A program made the translations under genes and the position numbers. A stretch of 64,000 nt of DNA, taken from assembly GCF_947498635.1 (NCBI RefSeq), contig NZ_CANMKV010000003.1, positions 62,001 to 126,000 on the forward strand. The letters run 5' to 3'. Positions within the stretch are counted from its first letter, which is position 1; each line of letters opens with the position of its first letter. This DNA is from an uncultured Microbulbifer sp. Its GTDB lineage: Bacteria > Pseudomonadota > Gammaproteobacteria > Pseudomonadales > Cellvibrionaceae. The notes under the pieces were generated by a model. The model ran no database searches. It was not told where the DNA came from and saw only the letters and a list, made by a program, of their open reading frames with translations. Below, in pieces: positions 54,726 to 62,970 of the stretch.

Positions 54726-54820
54726 TTGTGGTGTTTAGTGTCTAAGTCTGTGAATACAGTCGCAGTTTGTCAGGGTGCTCGCCAATATCTGTCCGTGATA
54801 TAAAGGTGCGCCTGTCTGAG

Positions 54821-54846
54821 GGGCCCCGGTCGCTGTGCCGGGGCCC
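54821..54846 (+). terminator. GC-rich hairpin after hemE
   Basis: A perfect 9-bp stem (GGGCCCCGG / CCGGGGCCC) with an eight-base loop. No T tract follows. It lies just before the HD-GYP gene, and a candidate GTG (54835) falls in its loop, which argues against that start. Confidence 0.55.
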
Positions 54847-54897
54847 GCACTCAGGACGGTCTTCAGGCAATCATCACACTGGTCGGCATCTCTCCAA

Positions 54898-56250
54898 GTG
54901 GCAATCGAACAAGTAAAAATCTCCGTCGGTGATCTACAGCGCGGCATGTTTGTATCCCGGCTCGACAGGCCCTGGACGCGCACCCCATTCGCGTTACAGG
55001 GTTTTTATGTTCGCGATTTGGAAGAGATTCGCCAGCTGCAGAAGTATTGCCGTTACGTTTACGTGGATGTACATAAAACGGTGGGCAGCGCCGGTGCCAC
55101 ATTGCGCCGCCTGATTGGCAGTGGCGCGAGCGCCAAGGGGCAGGGACGCACTGTCTCCCGTGTCACCATTCCCTGTCGTCCTGTCGCGGTTACTCATAAG
55201 GCCTACCCACCCCCGCAGCCGGCTCAGCGCGAGGCGGGCAATGCGCGCAAGCTACACGGGCAGATACTGCGTGGGATGGGCGAGGTGATGGGGCTGGTAG
55301 CGAGTAACCGCCCCCTGCCAGTACAGCCAATGAATCGGGTAGTGGAGGATTTGGTCGAGAGCGTGTTGCGCAGTCCCGATGCTTTTGCCTGGCTGGCTCG
55401 GGTGCGCGATAGAGATGAGCACACCTACAGCCACTCGGTGCGCGCCAGTATTTGGGCCGTGTTGTTTGGTCGACATATTGGCCTGGCGCGGCACGAGTTA
55501 GTGCAATTGGGGGTGGCCACACTCCTCAAGGACGTGGGGAAACTGGCAATCCCGGCCGAGGTACTGCAAGTGAAGCAGCGCGATCCGCGCGCTGAACTGG
55601 AGTACCGCAAGTTTGTACAGCACAGTGTGCAGATGTTGTCCGCAGATGCGCAGGTCGACCCCCAGGTGATCAATATTGTGCGTGGTCACCGCGAGCGCCA
55701 CGACGGTGGTGGCTATCCCGATGGCTTGCGCGGCGACAAAATTCCTGTGCTGGCACGCATGTGCGGGATAGTGACCTTTTACGATGAGGCGACTAATCCC
55801 CGTGGAGCCAGCCAGCCCATTGCTCCCTCCAGGGCAGTTGCGGATCTCTATGACCTTCGCGGCATCGCCTACCAGGAGCAGCTGGTGGTCGAATTTATTC
55901 AGGCCATAGGGCTTTACCCCACGGGCACCCAGGTAGAACTTTCCAGTGGAGAGGTGGGGGTTGTGGTGGAACAGACTTATGACCGCCGCCTGCGCCCCAA
56001 GGTGATGATCGTGCTCGATGCGCACAAGCGCCAGTTGAGTAAACCGCGCCTATTTGACTTGGCCGCGGCCGAAGATCGCGCTGAAAAGCTGATCCAGAGC
56101 GGTAAGATGCGCCCCGAGGAAAAAGTCAGCATTGTGCGGGATATAGAGCCGGGAGCCTATCCCGAGGTCAATACCACAGCCGTGCGGGACAATTATCTAT
56201 TCAAGAGTGGTGGGCAGCTGTCCCGTTTCTTCTCGCGCCTAGCCAGGTAG
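54898..56250 (+). CDS. HD-GYP-type protein with substituted metal-site motifs
   Basis: A 450-residue protein of the DUF3391 plus HD-GYP type, a family that degrades cyclic di-GMP. The N-terminal DUF3391 domain (IEQVKISVGDLQRGMFVSRLD) spans about residues 1-70. The HD-GYP domain begins near residue 140. H175 and H179 are present, but the HD dyad is K211-D212 (LLKDVGKLAIP), and the HHExxDGxGYP motif reads HREx x DGGGYP from H264 (R in place of the second histidine). Both changes hit metal ligands, so hydrolysis is doubtful. The GTG start fits the DUF3391 boundary but has a weak ribosome site. It may act as a c-di-GMP binder instead. Confidence 0.82.
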   Translation: MAIEQVKISVGDLQRGMFVSRLDRPWTRTPFALQGFYVRDLEEIRQLQKYCRYVYVDVHKTVGSAGATLRRLIGSGASAKGQGRTVSRVTIPCRPVAVTHKAYPPPQPAQREAGNARKLHGQILRGMGEVMGLVASNRPLPVQPMNRVVEDLVESVLRSPDAFAWLARVRDRDEHTYSHSVRASIWAVLFGRHIGLARHELVQLGVATLLKDVGKLAIPAEVLQVKQRDPRAELEYRKFVQHSVQMLSADAQVDPQVINIVRGHRERHDGGGYPDGLRGDKIPVLARMCGIVTFYDEATNPRGASQPIAPSRAVADLYDLRGIAYQEQLVVEFIQAIGLYPTGTQVELSSGEVGVVVEQTYDRRLRPKVMIVLDAHKRQLSKPRLFDLAAAEDRAEKLIQSGKMRPEEKVSIVRDIEPGAYPEVNTTAVRDNYLFKSGGQLSRFFSRLAR

Positions 56251-56289
56251 GCGGCTTACTGTCTTGAAACAGGGAGCGCCTGGACGAGT

Positions 56290-56315
56290 GGAAGCGGCGC
56301 ATTTAGGCCGCTTCC
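56290..56315. terminator. Hairpin between HD-GYP gene and psd
   Basis: A perfect 9-bp stem (GGAAGCGGC / GCCGCTTCC) with an eight-base loop between two convergent genes. T tracts are lacking on both sides, so its strength is uncertain. Confidence 0.55.
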
Positions 56316-56323
56316 CCAAGAGA

Positions 56324-57187
56324 CTAGCCTTTATCGGCAATTTTATTGCCAAAGTGCTCCCCCATTTGCACAGGGGATTCCGCTTCCAGGCTATCCAGCC
56401 AGCGCACTTGGTCAGCACCGAACAGCATGATCACCGTGGAACCTAGTTTAAAGCGCCCCATTTCTTCGCCTTTACGCAAATAGACCGACGCTTTTTCTTG
56501 GTAGTCCGTGGTGCGCACTGTGCGAGTGTGCGGGGTCACCTGACCAGCCCATACGGTTTCTATTCCGGCGACGATCATGGCACCGACCAAAATCATGGCC
56601 ATGGGACCGGCGGCCGTATCGAACACGCATACCAGGCGTTCGTTACGGGCAAAGAGGCGCGGCACATTTTCTGCAGTGACGGTGTTGACCGAAAACAGCT
56701 GGCCCGGTACATAGGTCATGCTGCGCAGGGTACCGTCGATCGGCATATGCACCCGGTGATAATCCTTGGGTGACAGGTAAACCGTGGCGAAATGGCCGTC
56801 GTTAAACTGCGCCGCTAACTCGGGGTTGCCACCGACCAGCTCCAACAGGCTGTAATCGTGACCTTTGGCCTGGAACACGCGTCCGTTGTGGATTCCGCCC
56901 AGCTGGCTGATTGCGCCATCGGCAGGGCAGGCGAGGCTCTGTTCTCCGCTGACAACCGGTCGTACACCTTCCTTAAGCTCGCGGGTAAAAAAATCGTTGA
57001 AGGTGCGGTAGGCAGTATAGTCGGTTTCTTTGGCCTCCTGCATATCGACGCCATACTTATCGACAAACCAGCGGGTGAAAGGGTCTTTGATCGACTTGAT
57101 CGGCGTATTCGCCAGCCAACCGGCTGCGCGGGATAGCGCATGCTGTGGGGTCAGGTATTGCAGTGTGGTAAAGAGTTTCGGGTTCAT
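56324..57187 (-). CDS. psd: Phosphatidylserine decarboxylase
   Basis: Makes phosphatidylethanolamine at the inner membrane. The 287-residue proenzyme has the self-cleavage motif LGST, with S250 becoming the pyruvoyl group, and the family segments FNDFFTRELKEGVRPV, CPADGAISQLG and YLSPKDYHRVHMPIDG. Length is typical. In E. coli psd and rsgA are also neighbours; here a rhodanese lies between them. Confidence 0.96.
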   Translation of the reverse strand: MNPKLFTTLQYLTPQHALSRAAGWLANTPIKSIKDPFTRWFVDKYGVDMQEAKETDYTAYRTFNDFFTRELKEGVRPVVSGEQSLACPADGAISQLGGIHNGRVFQAKGHDYSLLELVGGNPELAAQFNDGHFATVYLSPKDYHRVHMPIDGTLRSMTYVPGQLFSVNTVTAENVPRLFARNERLVCVFDTAAGPMAMILVGAMIVAGIETVWAGQVTPHTRTVRTTDYQEKASVYLRKGEEMGRFKLGSTVIMLFGADQVRWLDSLEAESPVQMGEHFGNKIADKG

Positions 57188-57212
57188 ACAAGTACAACGT
57201 TTCTGCTAATGC

Positions 57213-58007
57213 TTACTGTTCAACGGGCGTACCGGGCAGATTGCCCCATTCGCTCCAGGAGCCGGGATAGGGGCGGATATCAAAGCCCAGGGATTTGCCC
57301 ACCAGCCAGGTAAAACCGGAACGGTGGTGGCTCTGGCAGTGGGTGACGATTTTGTGCTCACCATCAATGCCCAGTTTGGCCAGAATCTCCCGCGCATCGG
57401 TGCGGATACGCAGGTCGCGTTGTGGGTCCATCAGCTGGGTCCACTCGCAGTTAATGGCACCGGGAATATGGCCACCCTTCATCGCCAATACTCGTTCACC
57501 ACAATATTCCTGGGGGGAACGGGCATCCCAGATGAGGAAATCGGGGTTGCCCAATTGCTCCTGAATCTGCTGGGCATTCATGGCGGCATTGGTATCGATG
57601 GAGATTTCAATCTCACTTGGAGTGGCCCGTGACTCTTCAGTGGTCACTGGCAGGCCGGCACCGCGCCAGGCGTGCATACCGCCGTTCAGGTAGCTGTAGT
57701 TGCGGTGGCCAATACTCTCTAAGGTCCACAGGAAACGCCCGGCCCAGCCACCGCCCTCATCATCGCAGGCCACCACATGGGTTTCCGCATGCAAACCAAT
57801 AGCGCGAAAGACACGAGTGAGCTGTTCCAGATCTGGCAGTTTACCCGGTGCCGGTGAGGTACCCGCCATCAGTGCCTGAAAAGGCAGGTGCAGAGCGCCG
57901 GGAATATGGCCATTGAGGTAGTTTTGGCTGGAGCTGAGGTCGATAACCAGTAGTTCCTCGTGCTCCAGCTCGGCGGCGAGTTCTTCCGCCTCGATAATCA
58001 GGTTCAA
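57213..58007 (-). CDS. Two-domain rhodanese-like sulfurtransferase
   Basis: A 264-residue protein with two rhodanese domains. The N-terminal one (to about residue 130) lacks the cysteine and is structural; in the C-terminal one the catalytic cysteine lies in VTHCQSHHRSG. The active-site loop CQSHHRS differs from the CGSGVTA of 3-mercaptopyruvate sulfurtransferases, so the donor cannot be assigned. The start overlaps the rsgA stop by four bases, and psd follows 25 bases on. Confidence 0.9.
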   Translation of the reverse strand: MNLIIEAEELAAELEHEELLVIDLSSSQNYLNGHIPGALHLPFQALMAGTSPAPGKLPDLEQLTRVFRAIGLHAETHVVACDDEGGGWAGRFLWTLESIGHRNYSYLNGGMHAWRGAGLPVTTEESRATPSEIEISIDTNAAMNAQQIQEQLGNPDFLIWDARSPQEYCGERVLAMKGGHIPGAINCEWTQLMDPQRDLRIRTDAREILAKLGIDGEHKIVTHCQSHHRSGFTWLVGKSLGFDIRPYPGSWSEWGNLPGTPVEQ

Positions 58008-59044
58008 AATTTGTTCTCCGATTCCAGGCTGTTGCGCAGGTGCAGAAAGCTGTTCATGCGGCGCTCACTGATGTCGCCATTGGCCAGTGCCTCGTGAATG
58101 GCACAGCCGGGCTCGCCCTGGTGGCGGCAGTCGCGAAAGCGGCAGTGGCCGATAAAAGGGCGAAACTCCACGAATCCCTCCAAAAGCGCGGCCTCCTCCA
58201 TGTGCCAAAGGCCAAACTCACGGATGCCGGGGGAGTCTATCAGATCACCGCCACTGGGCAGGTGAAACAGTTCCGCCGCGGTGGTGGTGTGGGTGCCTTT
58301 GAGCGTCGCCTCGGATAGGGCGCCTGTACGCGCCCCGGCGCTGGGCAGCAGGGCGTTTACCAGAGATGACTTGCCCACGCCGGACTGCCCCACAAAAACG
58401 CTACTGCCTTTTGCTAGGGTTTGGAGCAGATGCGGCAGGCCCTCACCGGTTTTGGTGGAGAGGCGCAGCACCGGGTAGCCGAGATCGGGATAGGGCGTGA
58501 GTAGCGCCTCGAGCGCTTCGCGGTTGCCGTCGTCGATCAGGTCGATTTTGTTCAGTAGCAGGATCGGCGCTATGCCGGTGGTTTCAGCGGCGACCAGATA
58601 GCGGTCGATAGCATTGGCGAAGGGCTCCGGGTAGGGTGCAATAACGATGACGATACGATCGATATTGGCCGCGACAGTTTTCAGGTCTCCGTAGCGGTCC
58701 GGGCGCTGTAGTTCCGAGCTGCGCGGCAAACGCGCTCCCACAACCCCGTAGCCACCATCGCTGTCACTGGTGGCCGGGTGCCAGGCGACACGGTCACCTG
58801 TCACCAGGGTGTCTATATTGGCGCGCAGGTGGCAGCGCTGGCGCAAGGAGGCATCACTCTCACTCTCTACCAGAATTTGGGTGCCGTAATTGGCAATGAC
58901 CAAACCGGTCTGCTCCTGACCCAGCTGGCCATCGTCGAGAACCTGCTCTGCGGACTCTTCGCGTTTGCGTGCTCGCGCCTCGCGCTCCTGCTGGATTTTG
59001 GTCACTCGCCACTGCTGGCGGCGGTTCAATTTGCGTTTACTCAT
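58004..59044 (-). CDS. rsgA: Small ribosomal subunit biogenesis GTPase RsgA
   Basis: Circularly permuted GTPase that checks maturation of the 30S subunit. The 346-residue protein has a basic N-terminal tail, an OB domain, then G4 (LLNKIDLID), G1 ([13 protein letters not shown]) and G3 (DSPGIREFG) in permuted order, and a C-terminal zinc knuckle ([17 protein letters not shown]). Divergent from orn, with 86 bases between the two starts, as in E. coli. Confidence 0.96.
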   Translation of the reverse strand: MSKRKLNRRQQWRVTKIQQEREARARKREESAEQVLDDGQLGQEQTGLVIANYGTQILVESESDASLRQRCHLRANIDTLVTGDRVAWHPATSDSDGGYGVVGARLPRSSELQRPDRYGDLKTVAANIDRIVIVIAPYPEPFANAIDRYLVAAETTGIAPILLLNKIDLIDDGNREALEALLTPYPDLGYPVLRLSTKTGEGLPHLLQTLAKGSSVFVGQSGVGKSSLVNALLPSAGARTGALSEATLKGTHTTTAAELFHLPSGGDLIDSPGIREFGLWHMEEAALLEGFVEFRPFIGHCRFRDCRHQGEPGCAIHEALANGDISERRMNSFLHLRNSLESENKF

Positions 59045-59130
59045 GCACAGACACCTGGAGATTAGCGGCGGATTATAGCCATTGCCGGGTAGTTGCGGTA
59101 ACTTGCGCGGAAAGTTTGAGGAGACCCGCT

Positions 59131-59673
59131 GTGGATCAGAACAACCTGATCTGGATTGATCTGGAAATGACCGGCCTCGATCCAGAAAAAGAGCGCATTA
59201 TCGAGATTGCGACAGTCGTGACCGATTCCCGGCTCAATATCCTCGCTGAGGGCCCGGCCTTGGTGGTGCATCAGAGTAATGAGTTGCTCGATGCCATGGA
59301 TGACTGGAACACCGAACAGCACGGTGGTTCGGGTCTGGTCGCAAAAGTGAAGGAATCGGTCATCTCTGAGCGGGAGGCGGAGCGGGAGACTCTGGAGTTT
59401 TTGCGCCATTGGGTACCCGAAGGGGCCTCGCCGATGTGCGGTAACTCTATCGGTCAGGACCGCCGTTTCCTAGTCAAATATATGCCGTACCTGGAAGCCT
59501 ACTTTCACTATCGCAATCTGGATGTGAGCTCGGTAAAGGAATTGGCCAGGCGCTGGCGACCGGATGTATTGGATGGAGTGAAAAAGCACAGTAGCCATCT
59601 GGCCCTCGACGATATTCGCGATTCCATCGAAGAACTGCGCCACTATCGTGAGACCTTTTTTCGCCTCAGTTGA
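59131..59673 (+). CDS. orn: Oligoribonuclease
   Basis: A 3'-5' exonuclease that destroys very short RNA, including pGpG from c-di-GMP turnover. The 180-residue DEDDh enzyme begins [18 protein letters not shown]; further acidic and histidine residues lie in [10 protein letters not shown] and [14 protein letters not shown]. The GTG at 59131, behind GAGGAG, matches the family start; the frame is open well upstream but that overlaps rsgA's promoter. Confidence 0.96.
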   Translation: MDQNNLIWIDLEMTGLDPEKERIIEIATVVTDSRLNILAEGPALVVHQSNELLDAMDDWNTEQHGGSGLVAKVKESVISEREAERETLEFLRHWVPEGASPMCGNSIGQDRRFLVKYMPYLEAYFHYRNLDVSSVKELARRWRPDVLDGVKKHSSHLALDDIRDSIEELRHYRETFFRLS

Positions 59674-59703
59674 GGGCCCGATTCCTCCTCTGCTGGTGAG
59701 GGG

Positions 59704-60810
59704 CTACTGGGTTGCACGCTTGATTTTACGCTTGCGTTTGCGTCCACTGCGCAGTCTCGCCAGGGCCCAGTCGATGTGCTCCTGCACCAGAGGTGTTGCC
59801 GTTTGCCGTGCCTGCTCCAGGGTTTCGAAAACCTTGGCGCCGGCCTCGCCGTTGCCGAGGCCTACTGCCAGATTGCGCTGCCAGCGCTCGTAGCCGATGC
59901 GGCGAATGGGCGAGCCCTCAGTCTTGCGCAGAAACTCTTCCTCGCTCCAATGAAACAGCGCTAGCAGATCGCCGCTATCGAGGCCATGGCGCGGGTGGAA
60001 ATCCTGCTCAGCGGTAGGTTTGGCAAATTTATTCCAGGGACAGATTGTCTGACAGTCGTCGCAGCCGAATACGCGGTTTCCGATGGGCTCGCGGAACTCC
60101 TCTGGAATGGGCCCCTTGTTTTCGATGGTCAGGTAGGAAATACAGCGGCCCGCATCCAGGGTGCGCGGGCCGATAAAGGCATCGGTCGGGCAGACTTTGA
60201 GGCAGGCCACACAGTCGCCACACTCGTCGGCAAAATCACCCTTGTCCACCGGTAGAGCCAGGTTGGTGTATATCTCACCGAGAAAAAAGAAGGAGCCGGC
60301 CTTGGAATTGATCAGCAGGCAGTTTTTGCCCACCCAGCCCAGGCCGGCCTTGCGCGCCAGGGCACGCTCCATTACCGGAGCGCTGTCGGTGAAGGCGCGC
60401 CCCTTGGATTCGATACCGCGCTCTGCACAGAAAGCGTCAATTTTCTTGGCCAGGGCGGCTAGGCGCTTACGGATTAACTTGTGGTAATCGCGCCCATTGG
60501 CGTAGCGTGAGACATAGGCTTTGCTGGAATCTTTAAGTATTTTGATCGGCTGGGTGTCCGGTGGCAGGTAGTCGAGGCGTACGCTGATGGCGCGCAGGGT
60601 GCCTTCTTCCAGCAGCTCCGGCCGCCAGCGCTTTGCCCCGTGAGCCCCCATCCACTCCATGTCTGCGTGGTAGCCTTTATCGATCCAGGCGCGCAGGCGC
60701 TCGCCGTCCTCCTCCAGCTGGCAGTCGGTGATCCCGACCTGCTGAAAACCCAGTTCTCGCCCCCAGAGTTTGATCAGGTCAGCTAATTCGGCGAGCAGTG
60801 ATTCGGTCAT
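59704..60810 (-). CDS. queG: Epoxyqueuosine reductase
   Basis: Cobalamin-dependent last step of queuosine synthesis in tRNA. The 368-residue protein from the ATG at 60810 has a reductase domain (GKNCLLINSKAGSFFFLGEI) and two ferredoxin-like cysteine sets: CGDCVACLKVCP and CDDCQTICPWN. A C-terminal HEAT-like helical part follows. Longer starts (60834 or 60894) add sequence unlike the family. It is divergent from nnr. Confidence 0.94.
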   Translation of the reverse strand: MTESLLAELADLIKLWGRELGFQQVGITDCQLEEDGERLRAWIDKGYHADMEWMGAHGAKRWRPELLEEGTLRAISVRLDYLPPDTQPIKILKDSSKAYVSRYANGRDYHKLIRKRLAALAKKIDAFCAERGIESKGRAFTDSAPVMERALARKAGLGWVGKNCLLINSKAGSFFFLGEIYTNLALPVDKGDFADECGDCVACLKVCPTDAFIGPRTLDAGRCISYLTIENKGPIPEEFREPIGNRVFGCDDCQTICPWNKFAKPTAEQDFHPRHGLDSGDLLALFHWSEEEFLRKTEGSPIRRIGYERWQRNLAVGLGNGEAGAKVFETLEQARQTATPLVQEHIDWALARLRSGRKRKRKIKRATQ

Positions 60811-60942
60811 AGATAAAGCGGCTCGATATCCCATGCAAGCACATTGACTGGCCGGGGCGGTATACTTTGCCGTCAGCAAGTGATGGCGATGCAATCGTCC
60901 ATTTTGCCACAGATGACATCTTCACCATATTGCGGGAGCCGC

Positions 60943-62424
60943 ATGGATACGCCACAACCTTTGTACAGTGCCGAATCGGTACGGGAACTCGACCGACAAA
61001 CCATCGCAGCACTGGGAATTCCCTCTATTCAGTTGATGAAGCGCGCCGCCCGTGCGGCCTTTGCGCACCTGCACAGGCGCTGGGGCGATATCGGTCGCAT
61101 CCAGGTTTTTTGTGGTGGTGGCAATAATGGCGGCGACGGCTATGTAATCGCGGCCCTGGCTGCGCAGAAGAAAATCCCCGTCACGGTTTTTGCCTGTGTC
61201 GACCCAGTGCAGTTGAAGGGCGATGCGCGTGAGGCCCATGCGTACGCGTGCCGGGAAGGGGTACAGGTGCTGAACTCTCTCACCGAGCTGGACAGTGCGG
61301 ATGGGGACACCCTGATCGTGGATGCGCTGCTGGGAACGGGATTTAGCGGTGAGCTGCGCCCGGATGTAGGTCATGCTATTGAACGAATTCGGAAAAGCCC
61401 CGGTCCCGTTTTCTCTGTGGATATTCCCTCGGGCTTGAATGCCGATAGTGGCTGTGCCGAGCTGGCGGTTCAGGCGGACATGACGGTGACTTTTATCGGG
61501 CGCAAGCTGGGGCTCTATTGTGGGCGCGGCCCGGCCCTTTGCGGTGAGGTGATTTTTGCAGATTTGGGTGCGCCGGTATCAGTTCAGCAGGCACTGCAGC
61601 CTCTGGCGCAGCGTTATTCGGCTACCAGTATTAAGCGCCTGTCAGCCCGTCCTGTGGACAGTTTCAAAAATCTATTCGGGCATATCCTGGTCGTGGGCGG
61701 CGATAACGGCTTTGGTGGCGCGGTGTTAATGGCTGCGCAATCTTCCGCGCGCTGTGGCGCCGGCTTGATATCTCTGGCAACCCGTCCTGAGCACCTCACC
61801 GCTGCTCTGACCCGCTGCCCGGAAGTAATGGCACACTCGGTGATTTCCGGTCAGGAGCTGGAACCGCTGCTCGAGGGACCGGATGTCATTGCGGTGGGCC
61901 CAGGCCTGGGGCGTTCCCCTTGGAGCGAGCAGTTGTTGGCTCGGGCCGGTCGCGCGCAGGTGCCGCTGGTGGTGGATGCCGATGCGCTGAATATCCTCGC
62001 CGGTGGGCGGGTGCTCGCAGGAGTAAAGCGTGATGACTGGGTACTGACCCCACATGTGGGCGAGGCAGCGCGCCTGCTTGGTTGCGACACTAAGGAAGTG
62101 CTGTCCGATCCCCGCGCCGCGGCGATGGCAGTTCAGCAGAAATTCAGTGGGGTGGTGATACTTAAAGGCGCGGGTACCCTGGTTGCCCACGATGGCGGTG
62201 TCGACCTGATTAACAGCGGCAATCCGGGTATGGCGTCCGGGGGTATGGGCGACCTGCTTACCGGGATAGTTGCGGCGCTGATCGGTCAGCACTTGCCACT
62301 GGTGGAAGCCGCGCGCCTAGCGGTTTGGCTGCACGGCGAAGCGGGGAATCGCGCCGCGGAAGAGGGGCTGCGCGGTTTGTTGGCTACTGATTTATTGCCC
62401 TGGATTCGACGATTGGTGGACTGA
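60943..62424 (+). CDS. nnr: Bifunctional NAD(P)HX repair enzyme
   Basis: Repairs hydrated NAD(P)H: an N-terminal epimerase (NnrE, about residues 1-215, with FCGGGNNGGDGYVIA and DALLGTGFSGEL) and a C-terminal ADP-dependent dehydratase (NnrD, with VVVDADALNIL and NSGNPGMASGGMGDLLTG). The ATG at 60943, with GGAG ahead, gives 493 residues; 33 upstream in-frame codons are unlikely to be used. It runs straight into tsaE with a TGATG overlap. Confidence 0.94.
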   Translation: MDTPQPLYSAESVRELDRQTIAALGIPSIQLMKRAARAAFAHLHRRWGDIGRIQVFCGGGNNGGDGYVIAALAAQKKIPVTVFACVDPVQLKGDAREAHAYACREGVQVLNSLTELDSADGDTLIVDALLGTGFSGELRPDVGHAIERIRKSPGPVFSVDIPSGLNADSGCAELAVQADMTVTFIGRKLGLYCGRGPALCGEVIFADLGAPVSVQQALQPLAQRYSATSIKRLSARPVDSFKNLFGHILVVGGDNGFGGAVLMAAQSSARCGAGLISLATRPEHLTAALTRCPEVMAHSVISGQELEPLLEGPDVIAVGPGLGRSPWSEQLLARAGRAQVPLVVDADALNILAGGRVLAGVKRDDWVLTPHVGEAARLLGCDTKEVLSDPRAAAMAVQQKFSGVVILKGAGTLVAHDGGVDLINSGNPGMASGGMGDLLTGIVAALIGQHLPLVEAARLAVWLHGEAGNRAAEEGLRGLLATDLLPWIRRLVD

Positions 62425-62915
62425 TGGCGAGTGAACTGAAACTGTATTTAAGGGACGAAGAAGCGACGGTGGCCAGCGGTGAAGCGCTGGGTCGCGCCTG
62501 CCTGGCCAGTGGCCTACAACGGGGCCTAACCCTCTACTTGAATGGCCAGCTGGGTGCCGGCAAGACTACGTTTTGTCGGGGTGTGTTAAGGGCTTTTGGG
62601 CACCAGGGTGCGGTGAAGAGTCCCACTTACACACTGGTGGAACCCTACGAGCTCGGTACGCAACGGGTTTATCATTTTGACCTCTACCGCCTAGGCGATG
62701 CCGAGGAATTGGAATTTATGGGGGTGCGGGATTATTTTGCCGCGCACAGCCTGAGCCTGGTGGAGTGGCCCGAGCGAGGCGTCGGCGTATTGCCAGAGCC
62801 AGATCTGCAGTTGGATTTGGGCGTCCCGGATAGCGGTCGCCAGCTTTTGCTGGAAGCGCACTCCAAACAGGGCAGTGCGGTGATCCACACGCTGGTAAAG
62901 ATGTTGCAAAAGTAG
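62424..62915 (+). CDS. tsaE: tRNA threonylcarbamoyladenosine ATPase TsaE
   Basis: ATPase that works with TsaB and TsaD to make t6A in tRNA. The 163-residue protein has the P-loop GQLGAGKTTFCRGVL (about residues 41-55), SPTYTLVEPYE and HFDLYRLGD. The ATG overlaps the nnr stop, so the two genes are coupled. amiB follows, as in E. coli. Confidence 0.95.
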   Translation: MASELKLYLRDEEATVASGEALGRACLASGLQRGLTLYLNGQLGAGKTTFCRGVLRAFGHQGAVKSPTYTLVEPYELGTQRVYHFDLYRLGDAEELEFMGVRDYFAAHSLSLVEWPERGVGVLPEPDLQLDLGVPDSGRQLLLEAHSKQGSAVIHTLVKMLQK

Positions 62916-62970
62916 CGGATAGACCTGAATTCAGGGAAGCGGGATAAAAAAGTGAAAGGGTTGGGAAGTG

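Noticed and set aside
54835-54897. Upstream GTG extension of the HD-GYP gene
   Set aside because: The GTG falls in the loop of a strong hairpin and the extra residues do not belong to the DUF3391 domain.
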